This document shows, piece by piece, positions 39,846 to 51,653 of a stretch of DNA of 64,000 bases. Source of the DNA: Cepaea nemoralis (Eukaryota; Mollusca; Gastropoda; Stylommatophora; Helicidae). A program made the position numbers and the translations under genes. The stretch spans positions 1 to 64,000 of the forward strand of contig JACEFZ010027920.1 of NCBI GenBank assembly GCA_014155875.1. Reading direction: 5' to 3'. The notes beneath the pieces are model-generated. The model searched no databases. It saw only the letters and a program-made list of their open reading frames with translations, and was not told the DNA's origin. Positions within the stretch are counted from its first letter, which is position 1, and every line of letters starts with the position of its first letter.

Positions 39846-42800
39846 CTGAGGAGCAGAGGTCACGCTGGTCTATTATATTATGCTTGTCGGACAAATATTT
39901 ACGGTTATCAATCAGTTTTTAACTTTCACACAACTAAAAAAGCACGAAGTTTACAGCCTTTGATTTACTTCACTGCACCAAATTCAATCCCATATGGTTG
40001 GGTATTCTTTCCGCAGAGGCCTACCTAAAGTGTCACACAGATCATGACCCCCGTAGCTTCAGCGACGAGCTCCAGGTAAAGTAAAAAGCAAAGGTCTCTT
40101 TTACACACCAAAAGGTGTATTGAGCAGATGGTGCTAAACCCATATTTTAATCAACCAATCAGCACTCAGTGGGTCATGTGATCAGTATCACCTCAGTCAC
40201 CTCTACTTCCCAAGACATTTCCGGGTACCCATTTGAGGCTGGGTCGACCTGGGAACCCAGTAATTTAAAAAAAAAATTCAAATCCACTCAAAACTGTGAC
40301 CATTGGACCGACACCCATATCTAGCCATTATGCTGTCACAGCTCCAAAAAACACTCATGAATGGAATGATTCTGAAAACAAACCCATGACTGCTATGTCA
40401 TGTAGACGCTCATACTTTTTAACTATCTCTGTCATACTATGTTTAACGCTGTTGTACTGTGTTATTTATATCCATGCATGACTTTCTGCAGATTTTATTA
40501 AATGAATAAACATTCCATCTATCTTTGCTGATCTTTCAATGAGGTCACTTAGGTTATAATCCCTGGGATGGTAACATTATTTGTATCTACTGGGGGTGAT
40601 ATAAATTATCTCATCCTGTACACTATGTGGCAACTTCTCTAAGACAAACGGCTTTTAATCCTTTAATGTTAGTTGCTGACAAATGGATTTTAATCCTTTA
40701 AATTATTTGCCAACAAATGACTTTTAATCCTTTAAAGTTAGTTGCCGACAAATGGCTTTTAATCCTTTAAAGTTAGTTGCTGACAAATGGCTTGCAATCT
40801 TTTAAAGTCCTTTACAGGACGCTGCAATCAACCCCATCATTTATTGGCTGTTTGTGATTTACTAGGCAAGCTTAGTACAGTAGTTTGCTATTGCTTTCTA
40901 AAACGCTGATGTCTCATAAACATTTAAATTAGCACAAAGCAGTCTGCTTCCAAACAGCCAGCGGCTGAATTCGAACCTCAAATCGAGGGAGAGTTGGGGA
41001 ATTATAAAACTTTGCGTTTCACTACCCATTAAGCCACAGATGCCAGTTTAATCCTTAGACTTTTCAAAACGCTCTGGTAACCTATCTCCACCTAACTTTC
41101 AATGTGGACACTCAGGTTCTAACCTCTCATAAGACAAAAGGATTTGTACCTATTATAGGTGATAGGAGGTATCTTAAGACTGCACACTTCATGACAACCT
41201 CTCCACCACAAGTGGCTTTTAATCCTCATCCTTTCCAAACGTCTCCAAGCAACACCAGCAATGGTAAAAGTGCAGATTTCATTAAATGAATTTTTAAAAA
41301 AAACATAAAAAGCAAAATCAGGCACATTGGTGTCACCGTTAGGAGGTTGAGCTAACAATATCATGAGCATGATGCCTGCACCTACCGATCGGAATGTGGT
41401 GGTGCTAACACATCACATGCCCACAATAGGCTCCTGGTATGGGACCTTTTTTTAAATTTTTTTAAAGCAATAAATCCCACATGCTAATAATAGCTTGATA
41501 CTGTATTTACCTTTGCTTAGGTGCCAAAAAATAGATAAAGATAAAGTTGTCGGTAAAAATAGATTACTTGTCATATGGATAAGGTCCAAGAAATCTGTCC
41601 AGTTCCTGTCTGTTACTCTCAAATCTTTCAAGTTCTTCACCCAAAACTGATTGATCGGAGATAGCTGTGGAGCACAATAAAAGTCATATTTATAATATGA
41701 ATAATTCAGTAAATAAATGGGTATTTCTTGCAATTCAATATCAGTTCAATATTTCTTCTTACTTCTTCATTTGTCCGATATTTTTCTGTTTTGAACATAA
41801 ATGTGTTGTGTCTGTTTACAGTAGAGTTGCAATATTTGCACCTTCTGGCCAACACATACCTCTTCTTGGTATGTTTTAACCGGTCCAGCCTTCCCAGGTA
41901 GATCGTTGGACATTCCACTGCCTCAAAAGGATTCTCGTTCAATGGGCACTTGAAACTAAATGACTCTATGGACATCAGAACCCATGTGTCAAATTAGCAG
42001 AAACACCTTCGGTGAACATCATTTACTCTGATTTGAAAATGGGTGGATGAGAGCCAGAGGTTTCTGGTCACAGCATCTCTAGGGGCCACCAACCCCAAAA
42101 TCCCCTGACAGGTAACCTGAAGCCTATGATGGCTATTTATCCACAGCGTACAATGAAGACGTATACAGGGTGACCACACAAAAAACAGAAGCAACAAATC
42201 TTTGATAAATTGAACAAGATGGTTTGGTTTGGCATCATTGGGATGACACAGAGGATTGGATCAAGATAACAGTGGTTCCAGCAAGGCGGGGGGCCACCCC
42301 ACACACATCAAATGACTCTCTATCCTGGCTGAGTCATTTCAGGGGAGACTGATCAGCACGAAGTGTGACTTGGAGTGGGAACCGCATTCACCTGACTTGA
42401 AACCCCTAGATTTTTATCTATGGGGGTATCTCAAGGATAATGTGTACCAGAACAGTCCTCAAAGGATTGGTGAACAGTAATCACAGCAAAAATCTGGGAA
42501 ATCCCCACTGAGGAATGCGGTTGAGCAATTGACAATTTAGTGCAACGTATGCAAGTGTGCATCCAATGCTGTGAGGCCATTTGGAGCATATTTTGGAAAG
42601 AAGATAACTTTTATGTAAAGCGACTGAGATAACTGAAACTTTTGGAGATGATTGTACACAGACTGAAATTTATGTTCACCAAATTTCAAGAAATTTGCTT
42701 GACCGTTGTAGGATTTAATAAACTTTTTATGGGTTCTGTTTGTTTGTTTGTTGTTTGTTTGTTTTTTGTTTTTTTTTTGGGGGGGGGGACACCCTGTATG

Positions 42801-45800
42801 TGGCAGAAGTCTTACAAGAGGTTGCCTAATAGCAGCGCAGAGCATGCTGCCACCTAACGTGAAGTACAGGGCTTTATTTGCAACACAACGGCTTAACGCT
42901 TCCACTGTGCCTGTCGTCAAAATCACCACACAAGTGCTATAGAATAAAAGTTGAAGATACATATGTTTGCCATCTGTCAAGGCCTGATGATGGTTTGGTT
43001 TGGTATGTAACCTCCATAAGTGGTCCAGCTGCATAGATCACACAAGGGAAATCTCAGTACAGTGCATAAACTCCATCACTTATGAGGCTCCAAATGTGTG
43101 CTTACCAGAATCACACACGTTATAAATATTTATGTTCTGGGTTTGTTTCCTAATGTTAAATTTGACCCAGGCAGTGGCTTATTCAGCCTACTATTTTCCC
43201 TTTCTAACTAAATATGGATTTTTAACACGTGCAATGTGCACAAGGTTCCTAGTTTTTTCACTCCATTCTGAGAATGCTAGACCAGGGTTGCCAGATCACT
43301 GTGATCAAATAGAGCCAAGTCATGAAATAAAAAAGCCAAGCATTGCCCAACAAAAATATCTAATAAAAATATATTTACATCACATGAAAACTTCTTCAAA
43401 TAAGTATTCCTCTTCACTGTTGAGAAATTCAGTACAGGATTCCTTAGATTATACAATTTCAGCTCTGAAATCATTTAACATTTTGGATGAAGGAACAAAT
43501 TTCTTATGGCTCTTGTTTGAAGATAATAATTCTGCTCTAAGTCTAATAATTACGTCTAAGAGAGTCTATTCCTTGCTTTGGTTTTTATGCGTGTTAAAAG
43601 AGAGAACATCCTCTCCACTGCAGCATTGCTAATAAGTGCTATTAAGCAAGTAAGAGCAAAAGAAGCAAGCTCTTTAAATTGGGGATGTTTCATGACTCCT
43701 TGCCAGAACTGCTCTGTATCTTTGGGCAGTCCATTTTCTTTAAATTGTTCTTCTTCCTTCAAATCTATAAAAGGCAATTTTCTGTATTGCTTTTCAATAA
43801 AATAATACTGTGATTTTCTTCAGCCAAATGCAAAAAGGGCAATTTCGAAAATATAGGTCTAGAAGCCTAGTTTAAGATTATTCCAGGTTAGATTTTTTAA
43901 TATATTTCTTGCTGAAGGAAGCCGCTTTCTAACTTGATCAATGTCTTTTCCCATTGATCATTATATTTCCGATTAGTTTCATCATATGGTTTCCACTTTG
44001 GCATGATAATGGGCTCAATAATATGAAATACTTGCCAATATGGTATAATGAATTTGAAAGCTTAATTAAATAGTAAGGTGGCTGCGCAGTGCGTGTGTGC
44101 TCATAGAACAGTACAAACAGTATGAAAATCATACGTGTTTAATACTTGTTAGTTCTTACGTTCGTTCTCGAGAATGAACCAAAAGCAGTATAAGCAAAGC
44201 TTATTGTTTTGCATTTGTTATAGCTAACAAATTTTAAAAACAAGATAAAAAGTAACTTGACTAATTCGAAAAAGAGGCATTTATAGCTAATTATTATGCC
44301 ATTACAAATTGGAAAAAAAAAAAAAGCCGAGAAAAAGCCAAAACGCCAAACTGATATTTTGACGCCAAACCTGTTTTTTAAAAGCCATGGAAATTATCAA
44401 ATTTGGCATTTCAAAAGCCAATTTGGCAACCCTGTGCTAGACATCTGATTCACTACCCCTGAACCCAAAAGAATGTATACCATCCTATTCTTATTTTGTA
44501 AAGATCTATTCAGCCCACACCATGAATCGTACAAGGTGTGCTCAAGTTATAGGTAGCCGCCGTACCTCTGAGCCACTCCATGCCTTTCTGACGATCATAC
44601 TGTCTGAACAGAATATAACTGCACATACACCAGTGGCTAAACTCGTATTTTCAAACGGCATACAGACCAACCCAAAAACAAAATTGACAGTTTTGTATAT
44701 GAACTAGTTCTAAACAAACAATGCTTTACTTCAGTTAACAGAAAAGCTTTATCATTTCTGCAGTCTGATTGATACAGCCGATTAGCGGGATAGGGGTATC
44801 CCCTATCAAAGGAGATGTAAGACGCCTCCTTTCCTCCGTTAGTCTACGGGACACCCTTGGGCAAGGTGGAGTACCCGTTTAGCCCCCCGATCAGGGTTAC
44901 GTGAAGCCATGGAAGCAGGTGGTGGATGGAGTGTGAGAGCAGCCGACAGATTGTTGTTGGTTATGGTCTTGCACTCTGCGGCGATAGACAGATGATCTCA
45001 TCAGTAGAGACAATGGCTATGGCCACCGACTAGTACAGTCACTGCCCAGAAGGAAAGCAACGGCAAACTACCTTCTGCAAAACTTGCCAAGAAACCATAA
45101 CAACCATGAAAGAAAACATAATAAGAAAGAGATCTGGTGGCGAGACCCCCAGGCCAGGCAGATCAGATAACACTGGGGAAGAGTGTGACGCAGGGACCAG
45201 TACTAGTAATCGTGACGACGGAGTTAATCCTGACTGTGTTACCAAGGAAATCCCCTGTGTCAGACTAAGAAACAGAGTGAGAATGGCAACGTGGAATGTG
45301 AGAAGTTTGTATGAGGGAAAGCTTAAAGTAGTGTGTGATGAGATTGAGAGGTTAAACATTCACATTTTAGGAATTAGTGAACATCGCTGGAGCGGCAAGG
45401 GACATTTTACAACTGAAAATGGAAGTATTTTCATTTATTCTGGTAGAGATGTCGGAGGCCAGAGTGGAGTGGCATTTTGTTTAGATAAGACAACTGCAAA
45501 AGCTTTAATGGGATATAATCCAGTTAGTGATAGAATCCTCACTATTAGACTTAAAGGCCGTCCAAAAAACACAACTCTCATACAGATATATGCACCTACT
45601 TCAACAGCAGAGGAGGACGAAATTGAAGATTTTTACAACACACTACAAGACACATTAAATAAGATTGGTCATAATGATATAGCAATAATAATGGGAGATT
45701 TTAATGCTAAAGTAGGTGCAGGAAGAGCTGAAAATGAGAGACACGTTTTAGGAAAATTTGGATTAGGAAATATAAATGATGCAGGTGTCAAATTAATTGA

Positions 45801-48800
45801 ATTTTGCACAGAAAATGAGTTAACGATAGCCAACACACTTTTTAAACAACATCCAAGAAGACTCTTCACATGGAAGTCTCCAGACAGTTTTACCAAAAAT
45901 CAGATAGATTATATTTTAATACAAAGAAGATGGAGATCAAGCATAACATCTGCAAAAACCCTACGAAGTGCAGACTGTGATACAGATCATCAGTTATTAG
46001 AAGCAGATCTGAAATTAAAACTCAAAAAGCTTACCCGAGGACCAAGGCCACTTCGTTTTGATCTCACAAAAATACCGGACGCATACAACATAGAAGTTAG
46101 GAATCGCTTTGGGGTCTTGATGTCTGTACAAGAAGAAATGACACCTGATGAACTGGCAGTACAAGCTAGAGATATCTTGATAACTGCAGCCAAAGATTTC
46201 ATTCCGACCAAGAAAAAGCAACTTAAGCCATGGATTACATCAGACACGTTAGAATTAATAAAACAACGAAGGGAGCTGAAACAGAAAGGAGATGAATCCG
46301 ATAGCAGGATGAAGTATAAATCTTTAACTCGAGAAATAAGAAAGAACACAAGAAAGGACAAAAATCAATATATACAAGATTGCTGTACCAGAATAGAGCA
46401 ATATCATAAGGCTGGAAGAGATTATGAAATGTTCAAGGAAATGAAGTTATTGGCAAGAAATGTTCAACCTCAATTGAATGTTATCTGTGACAAGATGGGA
46501 AATACCTTAACAGAATCTAGACAAATTCTAGAAAGATGGCAGGAGTACTGCAGTGGAATGTATGATATGAGTGACAGTGAGGATATGAATGAGATACATG
46601 AGCCAATGACAGCAGAGACAGAACCTGAACCCTCATTAGATGAAATTGCTTGGGCTATTAGGAACCTGAAGAATGGTAAATCACCTGGATGTGATGAGAT
46701 ACCAGCTGAACTAATTAAAGCAGGAGGAGAAGAAAGCATTATGTACAAAGATTTGGAAATATGGTATATGGCCAAAAGATTGGAAGAGAACTATCTTCAT
46801 TCCAATACCAAAAAAGGGCAACCTGAAATTATGCACCAACTATAGAACTGTTGCCCTGATAAGTCATGCAAGTAAAATTCTACTAAAAGTCATAATGCGA
46901 AGACTTAGTAAGAAAATGGAAGAAGAGATTAACGTAGTTCAAGCTGGATTTAGGCAAGGAAGAGGAACAAGAGATCACATATTCAACATGCGTTTAATAA
47001 TAGAGAAGTGCAGAGAATTTAATGTAAACCTATTCTCATGTTTTGTGGATTATTCAAAGGCATTTGACTGTGTACAGCATCAGAAACTTTGGGAAATCAT
47101 GAGGAATATGGGCTTTCCTTCACATGTAGTACATCTCATAAAAATGCTATATCTAGACCAACAAGCAGCAGTTAGAATAGATGGCGAGACATCAGATTGG
47201 TTTGACATCAAGCAAGGAGTCCGTCAGGGCTGCGTGCTGTCACCCTATTTGTTTAACCTGTATGCCGAAAATATAATGAGAAATGTAAGAGATGATATAA
47301 ACAGGGAGCCATCTGATGCCCTAAATATCGGCGGTCATGACATACCAGAGATTCGATATGCTGATGGATACAGTATTACTATCCACAACACAGAATGGCA
47401 TAGAAAACCTAATAGCCTCAACACAATTGAATAGTGAAAATCACAACTTATATCTTAACATAGCAAAAACTAAGATAATGCATACAGATAAAACTACTAT
47501 GGAGACAGAAATATACATTAATGGGAGAAAATTGGAGGTGGTGGAAAATTTTGAATATCTTGGGTCATTGATTACCGAATAATGGTGACACAATGAAAGA
47601 AATTAAACGGCGACTATCCATTGCTCTTCAAAGACTAAAACAGATGAATAAATTATGGTGTGGGACAGACAGAACTACAAAAATTAGATTTTTAAGAGCA
47701 TGCATCTTTCCCATTGCAACATACGCCTGTGAGACATGGACACTTACTAAACAAACTGAACAGCGCATACATGCCTTTGAACATAAATGTTATAGACGAG
47801 TTCTAAGAATATCTTGGGTAAAGAAAAGAACAAATGCATCCATGCTTCAAGAGTTGAATATTGGGGAGGGATGGCTATTGGAGACGATGAAACAAAGAAA
47901 ATTGAAGTATTTTGGTCACTTGGCGCGTCACGAAAGTTTGGAGAGAACAATAATGGAGGGGTGTGTGCCTGGGGGGAGAGGAAGAGGAGGGCCAGAGAGA
48001 GGATGGGTGCGGGATGTGGCGGATGATCTCCAGATGGGTGTATCAGACGCGGGACATCTTGCTTGTGATCGAGAAGTTTTCCGGAAGGTTGTTATGGGAG
48101 CGAGGTTCTGCAGGGGACATGCTGCTGAATGAATGAATGAATGATTGATACAGGGAGCTACATAACATAATGGCTTAACCGCCAACCCGGGGGATTATAT
48201 GTTCGATTCTGTATCTGGGTAGATTTTTACAATTCACATGTATTCCCAGGTCGACCCAGCCTAAAAGTGGTATTCCGGAAATGCCTGGTGAAGCAAAGAT
48301 CACCTGCATGATATTGACCACATAACCTAATAAGTGCCGATGCTCTATAAAAAATATGGGTCTAGCACCATTTACCCAATGCATCTTGAGGCACGTAAAA
48401 GGGAATTTACTTTTTTCCCCCTACTTACTGATTTATAATTAGGCATTATTTATATATATTTTCATTTTAAAATGGAAAAAAAAAAAGAAGAGAAACAGCC
48501 AGTGTAATTAAACCCTTTAAACAAATTCCTAAATTTGAAGGATATGGCTTGCCAGTAGTTCATTCAAAACTTAATATAGCCACAAAGAAAGTGGCTACAA
48601 AGACTTGCACTGCACACCTTTAAATTAGTTTTCCAGATCTATCCAACTATGCTGGTCTCATAATTATTTTCAAAGTTTGAACATTTTATTAAAATTTATA
48701 AGTGTATCAAGTGAGGTGATTAACTCTTTTCCACAATGCACTATTCTCATGCGCGCGTGCGCACGCATGCACACACACACACTTTTCCTCATTCTTCTTC

Positions 48801-51586
48801 TTCTTTTCGTTCATCCGGAGTATTTTTTCAGATGTGATTGCGGTGTGTCTGTTATGCGCCCTTGGGCCGAAACCCGTAGGCCAACACATCCGACTATAGC
48901 ATGCTTTTTTGACCAGGTAGCATTCCTGGGGGACTCTCACTTTTGTGGTGCCATCTACAACCCAGCTGGCCAAGGTTGAACGGTCGAAGACAACGGTCAT
49001 CCCTCACAGGAAGGCAGGGACAGTCCATAGCATTTTCCGCCATCCAAGGTTGCTTCCATAGTTGCAGGGCCGACACATAGCGCCCTGGTTCTGGGCTCAT
49101 CGAGGGAATCGTCACGTCATGCTCATGGCTGCTTTAAATCCTCACTTCAATATATTGGTCATTTCGTTTGCCCCGGGCCATTCCCGCACAAACCAGACAG
49201 GTTTGCAGACGGTATCCACTCAGCGAGTTTTCGGACATGTGCTTGTCGTTGCGCCCATCAGAGCTGTTCCAGGCACGACAGACATTCGGAAAACTACCTA
49301 GTCAGAGCTGTTCCGAACAAGAGCGGCATTCGGAAACTAGGTAGTCAGAGCTGTTCCTAGCACGAGAGACATTCGGACGAGACATTTCACTCGGACGTAA
49401 TTGCGTAGTGTCAATTTTTAGTTTGCCACCCATAGGACAACACTTCCAACTTCCGGCGGGCATTTTTTAATGAGGTTAGCCTTCCTCTGGTTTCGAGGCA
49501 CGTTAGGACTGTTGTGATGTCGCCAACATCTCAGCTGGTCAAGATAGAACGATCAACGACATCGCGGTCGGCCCTCAAGGGAAGGCAGGGGCAGACCATG
49601 GGCATTCCCTCGCTATCCAAGGAGGCTTCCATAATTGCAGAGCCGGCACATATTGCTCTGAGACTGGGCTCACCCGAGGAGTTGCCACGTCCTGCTCATG
49701 GCTGCTTTAGTTCCTCACTTCCATGTGTTGGGCATCTCGCTTGCCACTGATCGCTCAAGCACACACCAGGAGCGGTCAGACTGCGAGCGACATCCACTCG
49801 GTAAGCTTTTGCTTTTGACTTCAGACCACGCAATAGGTTCGCTCGCCGTGCGTTCCATTTCGCGTCATTGAGACGTTCTTCCACTTTTGTCTACACTCTC
49901 TATGAGTTAGATACAGACAGTTTTCGTAACCATTTCCTTCGACTGGGGCACTTTTCTGACTTTTTGTACTCGCTCACGAGGTAGGCTACATGTGCTGCCG
50001 GCTCAGCACCTTACCTTCGTGCAGCAGTGAACGAGAAACGGCCTGGCCCTCTCATCCGGGAATCTCTCATATCCCCTAGCTGAGAGCCTTCGAACATGTA
50101 TCAGACCTGAGCATGTAGCTTGCTCAGTATCACGCTTCTATTTTTCGGTAGGTGGGTATCGGCCCGGCTCTCAGATCCAAGGGTTTGAGGCGTTCAGCCA
50201 CAGCCCTCGACAGGGAGCCTTAAAAGTTTTGTCCGGACCAAGAACTTCTGCCTTCGTGCACCTGATTTAAATTTTTGACTGCTATCCTTAGTCTACCTGC
50301 AGAGCAGCAGGTTGTGTCTCTCTTAGTCTGGTCCCTATCCCATAAGCTGTCCGATATGTAGTTTTCCATCCATCGGCAAGCAAATGGGGTCGAAGGGACA
50401 CGCAAGCTCCCCCACCACGTCAAGGTGGAGACACATCGGGGGAGCTTTTCCTCATTCCATAACAGTGGTAGATAATATTTCATGACTTGTGACATATCAG
50501 TGATCCAGTGACATGGTTTCAGTCAAACCCATTACCCAAACATGAAACTTCAGCTTGTTGATATCTCAAATCAGATGTAAATCTGTACACAAATAGTGTG
50601 TCTTTTTATTATTAGCATTTACAAAATCAGTTGCATACATACCTTCTATTCTCACATCCCACTTTTTAACAACAATTTCTTTTGGAACAAAGTTGCAAAA
50701 AAATCCAGTACGTGGTCCAAACTGGCCATTTGTGTCCTTGGAGCTGAAAAGCCCAAAATTATGTAACTATGCATTTTATATAATCTTAAAAATATGTGAG
50801 AGTTAAAGAAAATATTCATCCTATCATTGTTTGCCTACTTTTTCTGTGTTTATAAATGGATGAACTACAATAATATTACAGTCAGACTGCGCTGCAATAA
50901 AAATATGTTGTCAAATGACTTCGGTAAGTGGGAAATTTGTTTCCAGATTACCAAATATATATATATATTTTTTTTTTAGAACGCCCATATTTTGAACAGA
51001 AATTAACAAAACTAACTATTCCAAACATTTAGTAGTTCTGCAATACCTATTCATGTCCCTTTAATTTGGTATAAATTATGTTATACTTTAGTTATCTTTA
51101 GGTATAACTTTATAGGAAATATAAGTAATGTGGTTTCTCATTTTTTGAGTTTGATAAAAAATTCCAGCAACTTAATTAGGTTAAAGATAGTTAAATGCTA
51201 AAAATATTCATTATGCAATATATTCAAACAGTATGTTGAAGAATATTTCAGGAAGTAGAAATAATAAGGATTATAGATAAATAAGTACACAAGTTATTAC
51301 CCGAAACTAATAAAATGAACTCCAGGAGGAATCATCTTTACACCTTTAAAATTAGGACCAACAATCCAAGTATTGCAGTCAATGCCAAATTCAGATCCTT
51401 CTGGGAAATCCGTGATAATGAACATTGCACCCTGCTCAAAGAGAACCTGAGCTGTTTGAGGGTCCATTCCTGGGGTTTGTGGGTCCATTTCTGGAGTTTG
51501 TGGTACAAGCACGTCCTTGGTACTGATGCTCATTTTGCTTCAACTTTTTGAGTTTCTCAAATATATTTTGACACAAGATGGTAAAT
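39104..51586 (-). CDS. AAR2 splicing factor homologue (four coding exons)
   Basis: AAR2 is an assembly chaperone of the U5 snRNP: it binds PRP8 and keeps Brr2 off during maturation. Joining 51533-51301, 50743-50643, 41664-41568 and 39845-39104 gives 390 codons plus stop with GT-AG introns and phases 2, 1 and 2; human AAR2 is 384 residues. The N-terminal domain shows FPEGSEFGIDCNTWIVGPNF and KGVKMIPPGVHFISFG. Exon 3 has ELDRFLGPYPYDK. The C-terminal domain shows YPDGSTPAEISKYSLDSSY, VQYAFVCFVIGQNYDSFEQW, EIPSDFFVDIVTSNNFLTAT and FKWDFTSEPDDFAPVIVDC. The ATG at 51533 is 53 nt inside an exon starting at 51586 after TTTTCTGTTTGCAG, so an untranslated first exon is likely. The 9-kb intron 2 holds a mariner relic, a hAT element and a full-length BovB-like LINE antisense to the gene. 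Confidence 0.96.
40080..40300 (-). mobile_element. SINE family A copy in AAR2 intron 3
   Basis: On the minus strand it has CTGGGTTCCCAGGTCGACCC, AATGTCTTGGGAAGTAGAGG, GATACTGATCACATGACCCA and GGTTTAGCACCATCTGCTC. Confidence 0.88.
40625..40805 (+). repeat. About 37-bp repeat, four units
   Basis: The unit is GGCTTTTAATCCTTTAA followed by AGTTAGTTGC(C/T)GACAAAT. One diverged relative lies near 41215. Confidence 0.9.
40808..41040 (-). mobile_element. SINE family B copy in AAR2 intron 3
   Basis: On the minus strand the head ends in TTAATGGGTAGTGAAACGC, the B-box-like part is GAGGTTCGAATTCAGCC, the body AAAGCAATAGCAAACTACTG and the tail TTGCAGCGTCCTGTAAAGGA. Confidence 0.85.
41568..41664 (-). CDS. 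AAR2 coding exon 3
   Basis: The 97-nt exon follows ATAGCTCCACAG-type pyrimidine-poor sequence (..CCACAG). It codes ISDQSVLGEELERFESNRQE and LDRFLGPYPYD, and the donor is CAA|GTAATC (phase 2). Confidence 0.93.
41800..42160 (-). mobile_element. SINE family D-related copy, long form
   Basis: The stretch 41800-41905 matches the D body on the minus strand (AGGCTGGACCGGTTAAAACA, ATGTGTTGGCCAGAAGGTGC, CTACTGTAAACAGACACAAC). It then continues into sequence not in the 141-bp D element but like the long forms at 48.8-49.8 kb. Confidence 0.6.
42166..42796 (+). mobile_element. Mariner-like element with TA duplication and decayed transposase
   Basis: The ends CAGGGTGACCAC and ACACCCTG are flanked by TA (42164-42165, 42797-42798). 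The inside reads ATPHTSNDSLSWLSHFRG, CDLEWEPHSPDLKPLDFYLW and GYLKDNVYQNSPQRIGEQ, the third catalytic region (PHSPDL.P.DF.LW) of mariner-type transposases, with stops. The 631-bp element lacks the N-terminal half. Confidence 0.88.
42799..43274. other. AAR2 intron 2, unassigned
   Basis: No recognised feature between the mariner relic and the hAT element. Confidence 0.5.
43283..44434 (-). mobile_element. hAT element with 8-bp target duplication
   Basis: The inverted termini CAGGGTTGCCAG and TTGGCAACCCTG are flanked by a perfect 8-bp duplication TGCTAGAC (43275-43282 and 44435-44442). On the minus strand it carries the C-terminal part of a hAT transposase. The 1152-bp element is internally deleted. 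Confidence 0.95.
43556..43777 (-). pseudogene. hAT transposase dimerisation domain fragment
   Basis: The 73-codon frame includes DTEQFWQGVMKHPQFKELAS, FALTCLIALISNAAVERMFS and LLTRIKTKARNRLS. The FW..V, LA.FAL..L.(L/I)ISNA.VER.FS and IKTK.RNRLS series is the classic hAT C-terminal dimerisation signature, similar to ZBED-type domesticated proteins. The rest of the transposase is missing. Confidence 0.92.
44778..48141 (+). mobile_element. Full-length BovB-like (RTE clade) LINE with 12-bp target duplication
   Basis: The 3364-bp element is bounded by a perfect 12-bp duplication TGATTGATACAG (44766-44777 and 48142-48153). It has a 328-bp 5' UTR containing a block AGCAACGGCAAACTACCTTC then AACTTGCCAAGAAACC, typical of BovB 5' UTRs. 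It then has one polyprotein region (45106-48132) and a GAATGAATGAATGA tail. It lies in AAR2 intron 2 in antisense orientation. Confidence 0.95.
45106..48132 (+). pseudogene. BovB-like endonuclease-reverse transcriptase with three frameshifts
   Basis: The polyprotein nicks target DNA and copies the element RNA. The endonuclease (codons about 60-310 of 45106-46845) has MATWNVRSLYEGK, GISEHRWSGKGHF, IIMGDFNAKVGAGR and the end CDTDHQLLEADLK. The RT follows with LKNGKSPGCDEIPAELIKAG, a first shift near 46760-46800, then VQAGFRQGRGTRDHIF, VRQGCVLSPYLFNLY and a shift inside the catalytic motif (YAD then GATACAGTA, which reads YADG instead of YADD). A third shift sits at about 47580 (an ITE then TAA). 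The reading frames step 1-2-0-1, so each change acts as a single-base insertion. After each step the reading continues without other stops to DREVFRKVVMGARFCRGHAA. Confidence 0.95.
48154..48420 (+). mobile_element. SINE family A copy next to the BovB-like element
   Basis: It carries ATATGTTCGATTCTGTATCT (B-box region), TCCCAGGTCGACCCAGCCTA, CATGATATTGACCACATAAC and GGGTCTAGCACCATTTACCC. The BovB-like element sits immediately upstream. Confidence 0.88.
48785..49815 (-). repeat. Tandem pair of long-form SINE D-related elements with a 44-bp triplication
   Basis: Two related blocks lie in tandem (about 48785-49245 and 49410-49815). Both carry GGAAGGCAGGG(A/G)CAG, CAAGG(T/A)(T/G)GCTTCCAT and TGCTCATGGCTGCTTTA. 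Between them a unit of about 44 bp (TCAGAGCTGTTC, then GCACGA, CATTCGGA) is repeated three times (49255-49385). The left end has the D-type start with an AAGAAG tail on the minus strand. No coding region was found. Confidence 0.75.
49816..50642. other. AAR2 intron 2, GC-rich unassigned sequence
   Basis: The GC-richer stretch (49820-50470) could be the continuation of the long D-related repeat or another element. It has no coding motif. The final 170 bp before exon 2 is unremarkable intron. Confidence 0.4.
50643..50743 (-). CDS. AAR2 coding exon 2
   Basis: The 101-nt exon follows GGGCTTTTCAG. It codes SKDTNGQFGPRTGFFCNFVP and KEIVVKKWDVRIE and ends AAG|GTATGT (phase 1). Confidence 0.95.
50744..51300. 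other. AAR2 intron 1
   Basis: AT-rich intron without a recognised element; a TA run lies near 50950. Confidence 0.6.
51301..51586 (-). CDS. AAR2 coding exon 1 (with 53-nt leader)
   Basis: The exon starts at 51586 after a splice acceptor, with the ATG at 51533. It has a short repeat MDPQTPGMDPQT before the conserved N-terminal domain and ends at GG|GTAATA (phase 2). Confidence 0.95.
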
Positions 51587-51653
51587 CTGCAAACAGAAAA
51601 TATAAAACAGTGTTGATACCAGTACAGAAGCTAATAGCATCAACTGCTAATTA

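Noticed and set aside
42537..43034. A 165-codon minus-strand frame
   Set aside because: It runs across the mariner end and a T/G-rich tract, has no recognisable motif and overlaps element termini.
48677..48979. A 100-codon plus-strand gene
   Set aside because: It spans a CA microsatellite and a SINE D-related repeat.
51297..51533. A stand-alone 78-codon gene
   Set aside because: It is the AAR2 N-terminal domain truncated at a donor; the apparent end is intron read-through.
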